Source: JAKVKY01 sp964293585 (GTDB lineage Bacteria > Bacillota > Negativicutes > Acidaminococcales > Acidaminococcaceae). From it: a DNA stretch of 64,000 bases. The DNA is taken from the NCBI GenBank assembly GCA_964293585.1, contig CAXYYS010000001.1, positions 46,515 to 110,514 of the forward strand, given 5' to 3'. The first letter of the stretch is position 1. Each line of letters opens with the position of its first letter. Below are positions 1 through 7,048 of the stretch, in pieces. A model generated the notes under the pieces. The model was not told the origin of the DNA and did not search any database. It saw nothing but the letters and a program-made list of their open reading frames with translations. Both the position numbers and the translations under genes were made by a program.

Positions 1-2
1 CC

Positions 3-755
3 GTAGTCCGCAAGGAGAATCCCGACGGGGTAATCTTTGCCAATGTCAGCGCCCTGGCTACGCCGGCAGAGGTAGAACAGGCGGTAGCGATGCTGAACGC
101 AGCCGCGGTAGAAATCCATCTGAATGTGGCCCAGGAATTATTCATGCCCGAAGGCGATCATGACTTTGCGGCTTTATGGACTAATTTGCAGCGCTTGCGG
201 GAACAGGTTACGGTGCCTATTATCGTTAAGGAAACGGGGTGCGGCATGGCGGCTGCTCAAATCCAGCAGTTACAGGCAGCCGGTTTTAACTGCCTGAATG
301 TGGCCGGTGCCGGTGGCACCAGTTTTGCCGCTATTGAAACTGCCCGGAGCGGCGATGTAAGACGGCGCCGTTTTGCCAACTGGGGTATTCCTACAGTCTG
401 GAGCTTGTTAGAAGCACGCCGGGTAGTGGCTACGGGTACGTCCATCCTGGCCACGGGCGGTATCCGGGATGGCTGGCAGGCAGCCAAAGCCCTGGCGTTA
501 GGCGCTGCTGCCGTGGGTATGGCCGGTAACATCCTGGCCTTGCTGGAGCCGCCGGAAGGTTTAGCGGCAGGCAGCAGTAACGAAATTAATGCGGTAGAAC
601 GTACGATTACCACGGTTGAAGAGATGCTGGCGGATCTTGAGGACATCATGGTCCTGACCGGTGCCGCCACCATTAAAGATTTACAGCAGGTACGCCTGAT
701 CTTTACTGGACGCACCCTGGCCTATTTACAAAACAGGAGCCTGGAACATGCATAA
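3..755 (+). CDS. fni: Type 2 isopentenyl-diphosphate delta-isomerase (3' part)
   Basis: FMN- and NADPH-dependent isomerase interconverting IPP and DMAPP in the cytoplasm. The gene enters from the left edge, so its N-terminus is missing; the reading frame is open from base 3. Visible type 2 features are a VIFANVSA strand, LNVAQELFMPEGD, the strand VPIIVKETGCGM, a glycine-rich GAGGTSF phosphate loop, and a C-terminal ATGGIRDGWQAAKALALGA segment typical of FMN-binding TIM barrels. It overlaps the following dehydrogenase by 8 bases, which suggests a coupled operon. It fits with dxr, ispG and uppS elsewhere in the window. Identification is secure; only the 5' end is unknown. Confidence 0.93.
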   Translation, partial: VVRKENPDGVIFANVSALATPAEVEQAVAMLNAAAVEIHLNVAQELFMPEGDHDFAALWTNLQRLREQVTVPIIVKETGCGMAAAQIQQLQAAGFNCLNVAGAGGTSFAAIETARSGDVRRRRFANWGIPTVWSLLEARRVVATGTSILATGGIRDGWQAAKALALGAAAVGMAGNILALLEPPEGLAAGSSNEINAVERTITTVEEMLADLEDIMVLTGAATIKDLQQVRLIFTGRTLAYLQNRSLEHA

Positions 756-1800
756 TTTTGCCTTACCGCTTTTTTTGCAAGTGAAACGCAATGCCGTGGG
801 GCAATTGCGGGAGAACTTAAAATTATATCTGCCGGAACTGGTGCAGCGCCGGTTTCTGGTGCTGACCACGGCCGGTCTCTTACAAACGCTGGCGCCCAAG
901 GTAAAAATTTTGCTGGCACAAATACCTGACTACCAGGTGGAGACGGTGGCCGCCAGTTCTTTCGATTTTGCGGTCCAGGTGGCCAAGCAGGTAAGCATGG
1001 GCGGATTTGGCGCCGTGCTGGGACTGGGTGGCGGCACCGCTTTGGATACGGCCAAATATGCTGCCTATGTGGCAGGGGTTCCTTACATCGCCATTCCTAC
1101 CACGCTGAGCAACGATGGCGTTTGTTCGCCGGTCAGCGTTCTGTTTGCAGAGGGCGGGCGTAAACATAGTTTTACCAGTAAGATTCCCGACGGCTTGTTA
1201 ATAGACACCGATATCATCTTAAAGGCGCCCCGGGTGCTTATGGAAGCCGGAGTGGGCGATATCCTGAGCAATTATACGGCTTTGTTTGACTGGCGGCTGG
1301 CCTGCCGGGAAAATGGCGAACGTCCTAACGATTTTGCCTATCTCTTAAGCGCGCAGGCCGTGGATGCCTTGCTGCATTCCCGGGTACAGACTTTTGAAAG
1401 CATCGAGGGCGTCAAGATGCTGGCCGAAGCTCTGGTCCTGGGAGGACTCAGCATGTCTATCGCCGGGAATTCCCGTCCCTGCAGCGGCAGTGATCATTTG
1501 TTCTGCCACGCCCTGGACGAACTTTACGATCACCACCTGCCCCATGGCATCGTGGTGGCAATCGGAACTATCGGCGCCTGCATCCTGCAGGGTCGTCCGT
1601 ACCAGCCGCTGGTAGCTTTTTTAAAGGCCTACGGTATTGATATTAATCCGGAGCACAGAGGCATCACCAGGGAGATGTTTATCAAAGCCTGGCTATATGC
1701 GCCGACCGTGCGGAAAGAACGTTATACGATCCTGAATAAAACTCGGTTGACGGCAGCAAAATTTAATAAGATTTATGATGTGATGTTAAGTGAATGTTAA
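748..1800 (+). CDS. Glycerol-1-phosphate dehydrogenase-like iron-containing alcohol dehydrogenase
   Basis: 350 aa, resembling the sn-glycerol-1-phosphate dehydrogenase family (archaeal EgsA, bacterial AraM), which reduces dihydroxyacetone phosphate to sn-glycerol-1-phosphate. Visible: the nucleotide-binding GLGGGTALDTAK motif near residue 92, the family strand PYIAIPTTLSNDG, and the metal-site region SGSDHLFCHALDELYDHHLP with appropriately spaced histidines. The ATG lies inside the end of fni (ATGCATAA overlap), so the two are probably translated together. Pairing with an isoprenoid enzyme suggests isoprenoid-ether or glycerol-1-phosphate metabolism, but that is inference. A related dehydrogenase of the same fold, such as a glycerol dehydrogenase, is the main alternative. 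Confidence 0.8.
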   Translation: MHNFALPLFLQVKRNAVGQLRENLKLYLPELVQRRFLVLTTAGLLQTLAPKVKILLAQIPDYQVETVAASSFDFAVQVAKQVSMGGFGAVLGLGGGTALDTAKYAAYVAGVPYIAIPTTLSNDGVCSPVSVLFAEGGRKHSFTSKIPDGLLIDTDIILKAPRVLMEAGVGDILSNYTALFDWRLACRENGERPNDFAYLLSAQAVDALLHSRVQTFESIEGVKMLAEALVLGGLSMSIAGNSRPCSGSDHLFCHALDELYDHHLPHGIVVAIGTIGACILQGRPYQPLVAFLKAYGIDINPEHRGITREMFIKAWLYAPTVRKERYTILNKTRLTAAKFNKIYDVMLSEC

Positions 1801-1812
1801 GGAGGAGGGTTT

Positions 1813-2238
1813 ATGGAATTTTTAAAGGTGGATGAACGGCATTATCTGGTGCGCCTGGTACGGGGTGAGGAAATCGTGGCGTCTTTAAAGACCCTGGCCC
1901 TGCAGGAAAAGATTAAGCTGGCCATGGTCCAGGGATTGGGTGCTATTAATGACCTGACCGTGGGCGTCTTCGATACGGCGACCAAGGAATACAAGGCTAA
2001 CCATTTTACCGGTGCTTTTGAGATGTTATCCCTGACAGGAACTATCGACACTATGGACGGCGCATTCTACAGCCATTACCATATTGCCGTAGGCGATAAG
2101 GACGGGCATGCCTGGGGCGGACATTTGAACGCCGCCTATATCAGTGCTACCTGTGAATTGATCCTGACCATCCTGCCCGGACAGATCGACAGGTTTAAGG
2201 ATCCCCAGGTGGGCTTGAACTTGTGGAAGCTGCACTAA
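1813..2238 (+). CDS. PPC/DUF296 domain protein
   Basis: A 141-aa single-domain protein of the PPC (plants and prokaryotes conserved, DUF296) family. Visible: the opening LVRLVRGEEIVASLK, a GLGAINDLTVGVFD strand pair, SLTGTI, the histidine-rich SHYHIAVGDKDG and GGHLNAAYISATCE near the end. Bacterial PPC proteins form trimers and are often called DNA-binding by analogy with plant AT-hook proteins, but this copy has no AT-hook and its role is unknown. A strong ribosome-binding site (AAGGAGGAGG) precedes the ATG, 12 bases after the dehydrogenase stop, so it is probably the last gene of the fni operon. Confidence 0.85.
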   Translation: MEFLKVDERHYLVRLVRGEEIVASLKTLALQEKIKLAMVQGLGAINDLTVGVFDTATKEYKANHFTGAFEMLSLTGTIDTMDGAFYSHYHIAVGDKDGHAWGGHLNAAYISATCELILTILPGQIDRFKDPQVGLNLWKLH

Positions 2239-2304
2239 ACACGTCAGTTAAGTGTGACGCCGGTTTGAAAGCCGGTTCTCTAAAAAAATAGTGTGTCTCA
2301 TTAA

Positions 2305-2339
2305 AACACCCCGCTCAGCAGTAGCTGCAGCGGGGTGTT
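2305..2339 (-). terminator. Rho-independent terminator for the lipase pair
   Basis: An 11-bp perfect stem (AACACCCCGCT with AGCGGGGTGTT, 2305-2315 and 2329-2339) carries a small inner CAGC/GCTG stem. On the minus strand it is followed by TTTTAATG, so it best terminates the minus-strand gene ending at 2343. On the plus strand no T-run follows. Confidence 0.75.
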
Positions 2340-2342
2340 GTG

Positions 2343-3092
2343 TCAGGACTTATGTTTGTGTTCGTGGTACAGGTAAAGGGCAAAGAGCAAGACCAAGATG
2401 ATGCCGCCGCCGTAAGCAGCTTTTTGTGCCAGGGGACTGAGAGGTTTGCCTCCTTGAGCTTCACGCATCTGTTGCATCTGTACTTCCGGTTCCGGCAGCA
2501 GATAGATGATATTGTCCACTACTTTTTTGGTATCTGCATCAATGAGGGGCTTTTTATCTTTGGTACCGCTGCCGCAGACCAGGATTACTGTCTGGTCGCG
2601 GATCGTACCGATGATATGTACGTATAAACCGGCGCCATAGGTACCGTCAGCAATGGCATACCAGGCTGCTTTTGTATTATAACGGGAGATGTCGCCGACT
2701 TTGATATTGTAACGTTCCCACATGTTCTGCTTAAAAGAATTAATATAAGACAAATTACTGAACAAGTTTTCGTGCAGACGCAGGTCAAAGATGTCCAGGG
2801 TATAAGAGTTCACGGCGGTATAGATTTTAATCTCGGTGCCGGTCTTAGGATTATAGGCATCCAGGTCCGGATCGGGTACGGTAGTATAAGGCGGCAGCTG
2901 TTTATGGAAAGCTGCCAGCTCATCCAGGGAGTTTTGGGTGGCGGCGTCCGGCTGGACCACGATATAGCCTTCAGGGAAAGAAGTCTTGGTATCCGTGCCG
3001 GGAATCAGCAGGGGCCCGGCGGCATTGGCCGAGACCAGCCCCTGGCCACTAAACATCAGCAGTAAGGCTAAGACCCAGAAAAATTTTTTCAT
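2343..3092 (-). CDS. Secreted, C-terminally anchored protein of unknown function
   Basis: 249 aa. Residues 1-24 form a signal peptide (MKKFFWVLALLLMFSGQGL, cleavage after an ANA-like site). The extracytoplasmic part has no motif I recognise. A hydrophobic segment near residues 226-243 is followed by a basic EHKHKS tail, so the mature protein is probably anchored by its C-terminus. The start codon shares a base with the stop of the upstream lipase gene (TAATG), so the two are translationally coupled and likely act together, for example as an accessory or anchor for the lipase. The fold resembles small substrate-tethered stress proteins in composition only; no function is assigned. Confidence 0.75.
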   Translation of the reverse strand: MKKFFWVLALLLMFSGQGLVSANAAGPLLIPGTDTKTSFPEGYIVVQPDAATQNSLDELAAFHKQLPPYTTVPDPDLDAYNPKTGTEIKIYTAVNSYTLDIFDLRLHENLFSNLSYINSFKQNMWERYNIKVGDISRYNTKAAWYAIADGTYGAGLYVHIIGTIRDQTVILVCGSGTKDKKPLIDADTKKVVDNIIYLLPEPEVQMQQMREAQGGKPLSPLAQKAAYGGGIILVLLFALYLYHEHKHKS

Positions 3093-4573
3093 TACCAGTT
3101 CTGTATCCTTTCTTTATTGAGGAAGGGAAGTTGGGCTGCTAAATCTTTTTGGCAGTTCAGCATATCATACATGGCTGTCTGAACCACGCCTTTATCATAG
3201 GTAACATGACTGCCGCTGGCATTCATGGTGAGCAGGCTGCCGTCGGGGATATTAAAGACCGCCTGGTTCAGGGTGGTGTAATATTTAGCGGTTTGTCCCG
3301 CTTGTTTCAGTCCGGCTTCCAGGACAATCAGGTAGCGGGCTTTTTTGGCCGTGGCCAAGGTTAACAGTTCTTGTAAATTTGACGTCTCCAACTGGTCTTC
3401 CGCACTGGTGAGAAAAGTATAACGCGGCAGCAGGCTTTTGTATTCATGGATGACAAAGCGCAGGATATCGGGCGTGTAGCGGGTGTCGGCCTCTTTGCCT
3501 AACGGACGGGCTACCACGGCTACCAAAGGCGCGGTACCGGTTAATTGTTCTTCCGGGGTGTGGTGCAGGTAGCCCAAGGCAATACCCTCATCCACGGTGT
3601 CGTAGTAATATTTTACCGCATAGTCATAATACAGGGAAATAGGATGGGACATATCCGAATATTTATTGGACAGGGGAAAGATAATCTCCTTACCGAACTG
3701 GGTATAGTTATTGCCGGTGGCATACAGGATCTTGGGAACGATATCATGGGTATTACGTACCCGGAGCAGGTTGATCTTGTCGCCGTATTCCTTGGCAAAG
3801 GCTTCATTACCCACAGCCGGGGCACCGAAGGTAACCACCGGGAGCTGGTCTTTGTTCACGCCCATGGCTACCAGGCGTTCCGCAAATAAAGTCGCAGCCG
3901 CGCCGCCCAGGCTATGGCCGGTAATCAAAACCCGCAGCTTGGGATTATGTTGGAGCAGGTTTACCAGGTCATCGGGTTTACCATCCAGGTTTAAATCAAC
4001 CTTAAGGTCAAAACCGGAACGTACATACTGGTCAAAACCGCGATGGACCTTGGGGTAGTTTCCTTTTTTGGCGGGTAAGCTGGCAATCCGGGCAAACTCG
4101 GCCGGCGTCTTGCCGCCATAATTAACCTGGTCAAATTTAAAATTTTGCCGCCAGTCGCCCAGGGTACTGCTGCCGCGAAAGGCGATGATACCCAGATCCG
4201 TGCCGTCCGGCTGAGCGGGATGCGTCGCAATCATAAAGTTAGTGGTGACGCCATCTTTTTTCACAATCTGGGGACTGATTTCCCAGCCATACTCGCCCAG
4301 ATATTCATATTCCAGGGCGGAAGCTTTATTTTTATACGTACCGGCGCAGGCACCTGCCGCCAGAGAGATAAGGCGGGCATTATCATAAGCCGTGGCAAAC
4401 TGAGAGCGGGTCAGTTGCGGCGTCTTCTTTACCACCGGAGTTTTTACGGTCGCCGTAGCGGCTGGTACGGTAGCTGACACTGGCTGCGTGACAGTACTGG
4501 CTGCCAGTACCGGTGCTTGCCAGAAACTGAGTACGCAGCAGGTTAAGATGAGAGCATGGTTAAGTTTGTTCAT
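3092..4573 (-). CDS. Secreted class 3 lipase family protein
   Basis: 493 aa with a signal peptide (MNKLNHALILTCCVLSFWQ, about 1-25), a Ala/Thr/Val/Pro-rich linker to about residue 50, then a lipase_3 alpha/beta hydrolase domain. Visible: oxyanion-side GIIAFRGSS, the nucleophile elbow ITGHSLGGAAATLFAERL, an Asp in THDIVPK and a candidate catalytic His in MSHPISLYYDY. A C-terminal region of about 150 residues is not part of the usual lipase fold and is unrecognised. The chosen ATG at 4573 has GAGGAG eight bases upstream; an in-frame ATG at 4654 would place non-signal sequence ahead of the signal peptide. Substrate (phospho- or acyl-lipid) cannot be told from sequence. Confidence 0.88.
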   Translation of the reverse strand: MNKLNHALILTCCVLSFWQAPVLAASTVTQPVSATVPAATATVKTPVVKKTPQLTRSQFATAYDNARLISLAAGACAGTYKNKASALEYEYLGEYGWEISPQIVKKDGVTTNFMIATHPAQPDGTDLGIIAFRGSSTLGDWRQNFKFDQVNYGGKTPAEFARIASLPAKKGNYPKVHRGFDQYVRSGFDLKVDLNLDGKPDDLVNLLQHNPKLRVLITGHSLGGAAATLFAERLVAMGVNKDQLPVVTFGAPAVGNEAFAKEYGDKINLLRVRNTHDIVPKILYATGNNYTQFGKEIIFPLSNKYSDMSHPISLYYDYAVKYYYDTVDEGIALGYLHHTPEEQLTGTAPLVAVVARPLGKEADTRYTPDILRFVIHEYKSLLPRYTFLTSAEDQLETSNLQELLTLATAKKARYLIVLEAGLKQAGQTAKYYTTLNQAVFNIPDGSLLTMNASGSHVTYDKGVVQTAMYDMLNCQKDLAAQLPFLNKERIQNW

Positions 4574-4670
4574 GATGATTACTCCTCGTTGTAAGTCAAA
4601 TGTAAAAGGCAGTTCTTGTTCAATTATACACATCTCTTTCGGAGAGCGCCACAAATATTTTGGCGTTGTA

Positions 4671-4679
4671 TGTTATAAT
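4671..4679 (+). promoter_or_regulatory. Extended -10 promoter of the PL7 gene
   Basis: TGTTATAAT (TG-N-TATAAT) lies 28 bases before the ATG at 4707. No good -35 hexamer is present at the usual distance, which is tolerated with an extended -10. Confidence 0.55.
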
Positions 4680-4706
4680 CGTACTAAAGAAAATGTGGAG
4701 GCAGAG

Positions 4707-5465
4707 ATGGATTTACGAAAATTATTTTTACTTCTGGCCGCCCTGGTCATCCTTTTCTTACAGCCGCTGTGGGAGCGTCCCAAGCTTAATCCGGAGCTGC
4801 CGCCCGGCGGTAATTTTGACTTGACGGCTTTTAAGTTGCAATTGCCTGTGGCACAAGAGGGCAGGATGCAGGAAATTTTACCGGCCGTCTTAGCCGGCAG
4901 ACAAGGGTTTACTAACAGTTATTTTTACACGGACCGGCAGGATGGTTCCATGACCATGATGGTACCCAAAACCGGCGCGGTTTCTCCCAACTCCCGGCAT
5001 TGCCGGACCGAACTGCGGGAAATGACCGAAGGCTGGCTGCCTTTTGGCGTCCATACCCTGGAAGCCACCGTGCGGGTAACTCAGGTACAGAACCACACGG
5101 TGCTGGGACAGATTTATCAGGCGGGAGCGGTGCATAAACCATTATGCCTGCTGGCCTATTTTGCAGACGGGACAGTGAAGCTGATCATGAACCGGGACCC
5201 GGCAGGCGGACAGGCTGTGACTACCGAGGTGGCGAAGGTACAGCCCGGAGCACAGTTTAAATATGTCCTGGAGCTGAGTGACCTGAACCTGGCGGTGAAT
5301 GTGGACGGGCGCACTACCAATCTGCAAGTGCCGCTGGTTTATGGCGGCAAAAAGTTTTATTTTAAAGCCGGCAACTACGACCAGGATTCCCAGGCTGGAC
5401 CTGTTGCAACCCTTCCTGACGCCGAGGTACATTTTTATCAGCTCGCACTCAAACATCAGGGCTAA
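4707..5465 (+). CDS. Polysaccharide lyase family 7 (alginate lyase-like) protein
   Basis: 252 aa with one N-terminal hydrophobic segment (LFLLLAALVILFL, about 6-18) that serves as signal peptide or anchor. The rest matches the PL7/alginate_lyase2 jelly roll: RTELREMT near residue 103 (family R-x-E-L-R), QIYQAG in the position of the family Q-I-H/Q-I-Y motif, and YFKAGNYDQD near the C-terminus (family Y-x-K-A-G-x-Y-x-Q). These carry the substrate-binding Arg, the Gln and the catalytic Tyr. Family members cleave alginate or related uronans by beta-elimination. The ATG at 4707 has GGAGG nine bases upstream; an earlier in-frame ATG would run through the promoter. Substrate is uncertain. Confidence 0.85.
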   Translation: MDLRKLFLLLAALVILFLQPLWERPKLNPELPPGGNFDLTAFKLQLPVAQEGRMQEILPAVLAGRQGFTNSYFYTDRQDGSMTMMVPKTGAVSPNSRHCRTELREMTEGWLPFGVHTLEATVRVTQVQNHTVLGQIYQAGAVHKPLCLLAYFADGTVKLIMNRDPAGGQAVTTEVAKVQPGAQFKYVLELSDLNLAVNVDGRTTNLQVPLVYGGKKFYFKAGNYDQDSQAGPVATLPDAEVHFYQLALKHQG

Positions 5466-5485
5466 GCGAAAACTGTTCTGAGTTT

Positions 5486-6865
5486 TTAAATTCTGGGCTG
5501 ATTGTCACTTGTGCCGGAGGGGCTGCCGGTAGAAAATTTTCTCTGGACATAGAGCAGCCTGCCTGCTTGCAGGATAGCGGAAATTAAGATGCCCAGGATC
5601 AGTCCCTGCCAGTAGCCATAAGGACCGTGGCCCCGTCCCACGTCTAAGTAGTAACCCAGCGGCAGGCAGAGGCCCCAATAGGCAATCAGGGAAGCGACAA
5701 AACCAAATTTGACATCCTTGTAACCGCGCAGGATTCCCTGGATGGGGGCAGCAGTGGCGTCAAGCAGCTGGAAAAAGGCCGCATAGAAAAGAAAATGCTG
5801 GGTCAGGATGAGCATGGAACCGTGGGCGCCGTAAAATAAAGCGATATACCGGCTGCCGGCCAGTAAAATCACGACAAACAAGAGTGCCAGGGTCAGATTG
5901 GCGCCGACGCCTATCTTGGCATAATGTACGGCGCTGGCATAACGTTTGGCTCCTACTTCTACGCCGATGATGATGGTTAAAGCCAGGGAAAAGCTTAGCG
6001 GCAGCATATACAGGAGGCCTTCAAAATTAATGGCGGCTTCGTGGGCGCCGATAGTTTCCGTGCCAAACTTGGCCATGCATAAACCGACGATACCCCAGAT
6101 GCTGGTCTCTAACAGGATGGCCAGTCCGGAAGGGATACCCAGGCGCAGATGTTCTTTGAGCAAGGCCAAGGAAAACGGCTGCCGCTGTTCCAGGTGTAAA
6201 GCCTGGAGGGGCGGTAATTTTTTTAACAGCAGGATAAAGGCCAGCATGAGCAGCCAGCAGGTAATGGATGTACCGTAACCAGCGCCCGGTCCTCCCAGGG
6301 CCGGGAACCCGCATTTGCCGAAAATGAGGATATAATTAAAGAACACATTGACCGGAAAGGTCAACAAAAATAATTTCATGGTCAGTTGAGGATAGCCCAG
6401 GGTGTCTACCAGGGAACGCAGGATGATGTTGATGAAGAACGGGATGATGCCCCAGGCTACACCGGCCAGATATTGGAGGGCGATAGTATGCACCGCAGGC
6501 GTCAACTGTAACTGTTGTAAAAGCGTATCCAGGGTCAGTACGCCCGTCACGATAATGCCCAGGCCCAGACCACAGGCCAGGTAGATGCCGTTCCAGAAAC
6601 TGCCGCTGATAGCTTCCCGTTTACCTGCTCCCAAAAATTGGGCGACAATTGGCGTCAAGGCCATCAGGATACCATTCAAACCGGTGAAGACCGGCATCCA
6701 GATATTACCGGCGATAGCCACACCGGCCAGGCTTTCAGCGCCGGCATGACCGCTCATGACCGTATCGGCCACGCTCATACCCATGATAGTTATCTGGGTA
6801 ATGAAAATGGGCAGCATGACCTGCAGGATATTTTTAAGTTTGGCGGAGGTGTTTTCTAAGTGCAT
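5486..6865 (-). CDS. MATE family multidrug/cation antiporter
   Basis: 459 aa, twelve predicted membrane segments in two homologous halves, the usual MATE length. Visible: the opening VMLPIFITQITIMGMSVADTVMSGHAG, characteristic of NorM-like members, APIQGILRGYKD in the second half, and TPIVAQFLGAG. These proteins export cationic drugs or metabolites using Na+ or H+ gradients. It is transcribed alone, convergent with the PL7 gene and divergent from the Nramp gene. A TTGCAA-17-TACAAT promoter on its strand at 6962-6934 overlaps a palindrome, so it may be under repressor control. Substrate unknown. Confidence 0.93.
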   Translation of the reverse strand: MHLENTSAKLKNILQVMLPIFITQITIMGMSVADTVMSGHAGAESLAGVAIAGNIWMPVFTGLNGILMALTPIVAQFLGAGKREAISGSFWNGIYLACGLGLGIIVTGVLTLDTLLQQLQLTPAVHTIALQYLAGVAWGIIPFFINIILRSLVDTLGYPQLTMKLFLLTFPVNVFFNYILIFGKCGFPALGGPGAGYGTSITCWLLMLAFILLLKKLPPLQALHLEQRQPFSLALLKEHLRLGIPSGLAILLETSIWGIVGLCMAKFGTETIGAHEAAINFEGLLYMLPLSFSLALTIIIGVEVGAKRYASAVHYAKIGVGANLTLALLFVVILLAGSRYIALFYGAHGSMLILTQHFLFYAAFFQLLDATAAPIQGILRGYKDVKFGFVASLIAYWGLCLPLGYYLDVGRGHGPYGYWQGLILGILISAILQAGRLLYVQRKFSTGSPSGTSDNQPRI

Positions 6866-6877
6866 GGGTCCTTGTCC

Positions 6878-6906
6878 TTGTGCTTTCCTTCAAATTAAAC
6901 TATACT
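6878..6906 (+). promoter_or_regulatory. Promoter of the Nramp transporter gene
   Basis: TTGTGC (6878-6883), 17-base spacer, TATACT (6901-6906). Predicted transcription begins near 6913, giving a leader of about 135 bases before the ATG at 7049. Confidence 0.6.
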
Positions 6907-6933
6907 GGTATTAAACAGTGGCTAAACAGGTCT

Positions 6934-6962
6934 ATTGTACCGTACCTCAAAATTAGTTGCAA
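6934..6962 (-). promoter_or_regulatory. Promoter of the MATE gene with overlapping palindrome
   Basis: On the minus strand TTGCAA (6962-6957), 17-base spacer, TACAAT (6939-6934). The 12-bp perfect palindrome TAGTTGCAACTA (6954-6965) covers its -35 element and is a candidate operator. This promoter lies within the leader of the opposing Nramp transcript, so the two transcripts overlap at their 5' ends. Confidence 0.55.
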
Positions 6963-6969
6963 CTATTTG

Positions 6970-7037
6970 CCCGGCAGTTTTAAGGCCGGGTGTTTATTTA
7001 AAAAGTAGAAAGGAACTGCAGGCAGGTGTAACCTGCC
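6970..7037 (+). promoter_or_regulatory. Structured leader of the Nramp gene
   Basis: Two hairpins lie in the leader. The first is CCCGGC/GCCGGG (6970-6975, 6985-6990), followed by TGTTTATTT, and could act as a weak attenuator. The second is GGCAGGT/ACCTGCC (7021-7027, 7031-7037) with a three-base loop, located between the only Shine-Dalgarno-like stretch (AAAGGA near 7009-7014) and the ATG at 7049. No known manganese riboswitch consensus was recognised. Confidence 0.45.
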
Positions 7038-7048
7038 GTTAACTGAAA

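Noticed and set aside
6907..7048. yybP-ykoY manganese riboswitch ahead of the Nramp gene
   Set aside because: Hairpins exist but the conserved loop sequences of that class were not recognised.
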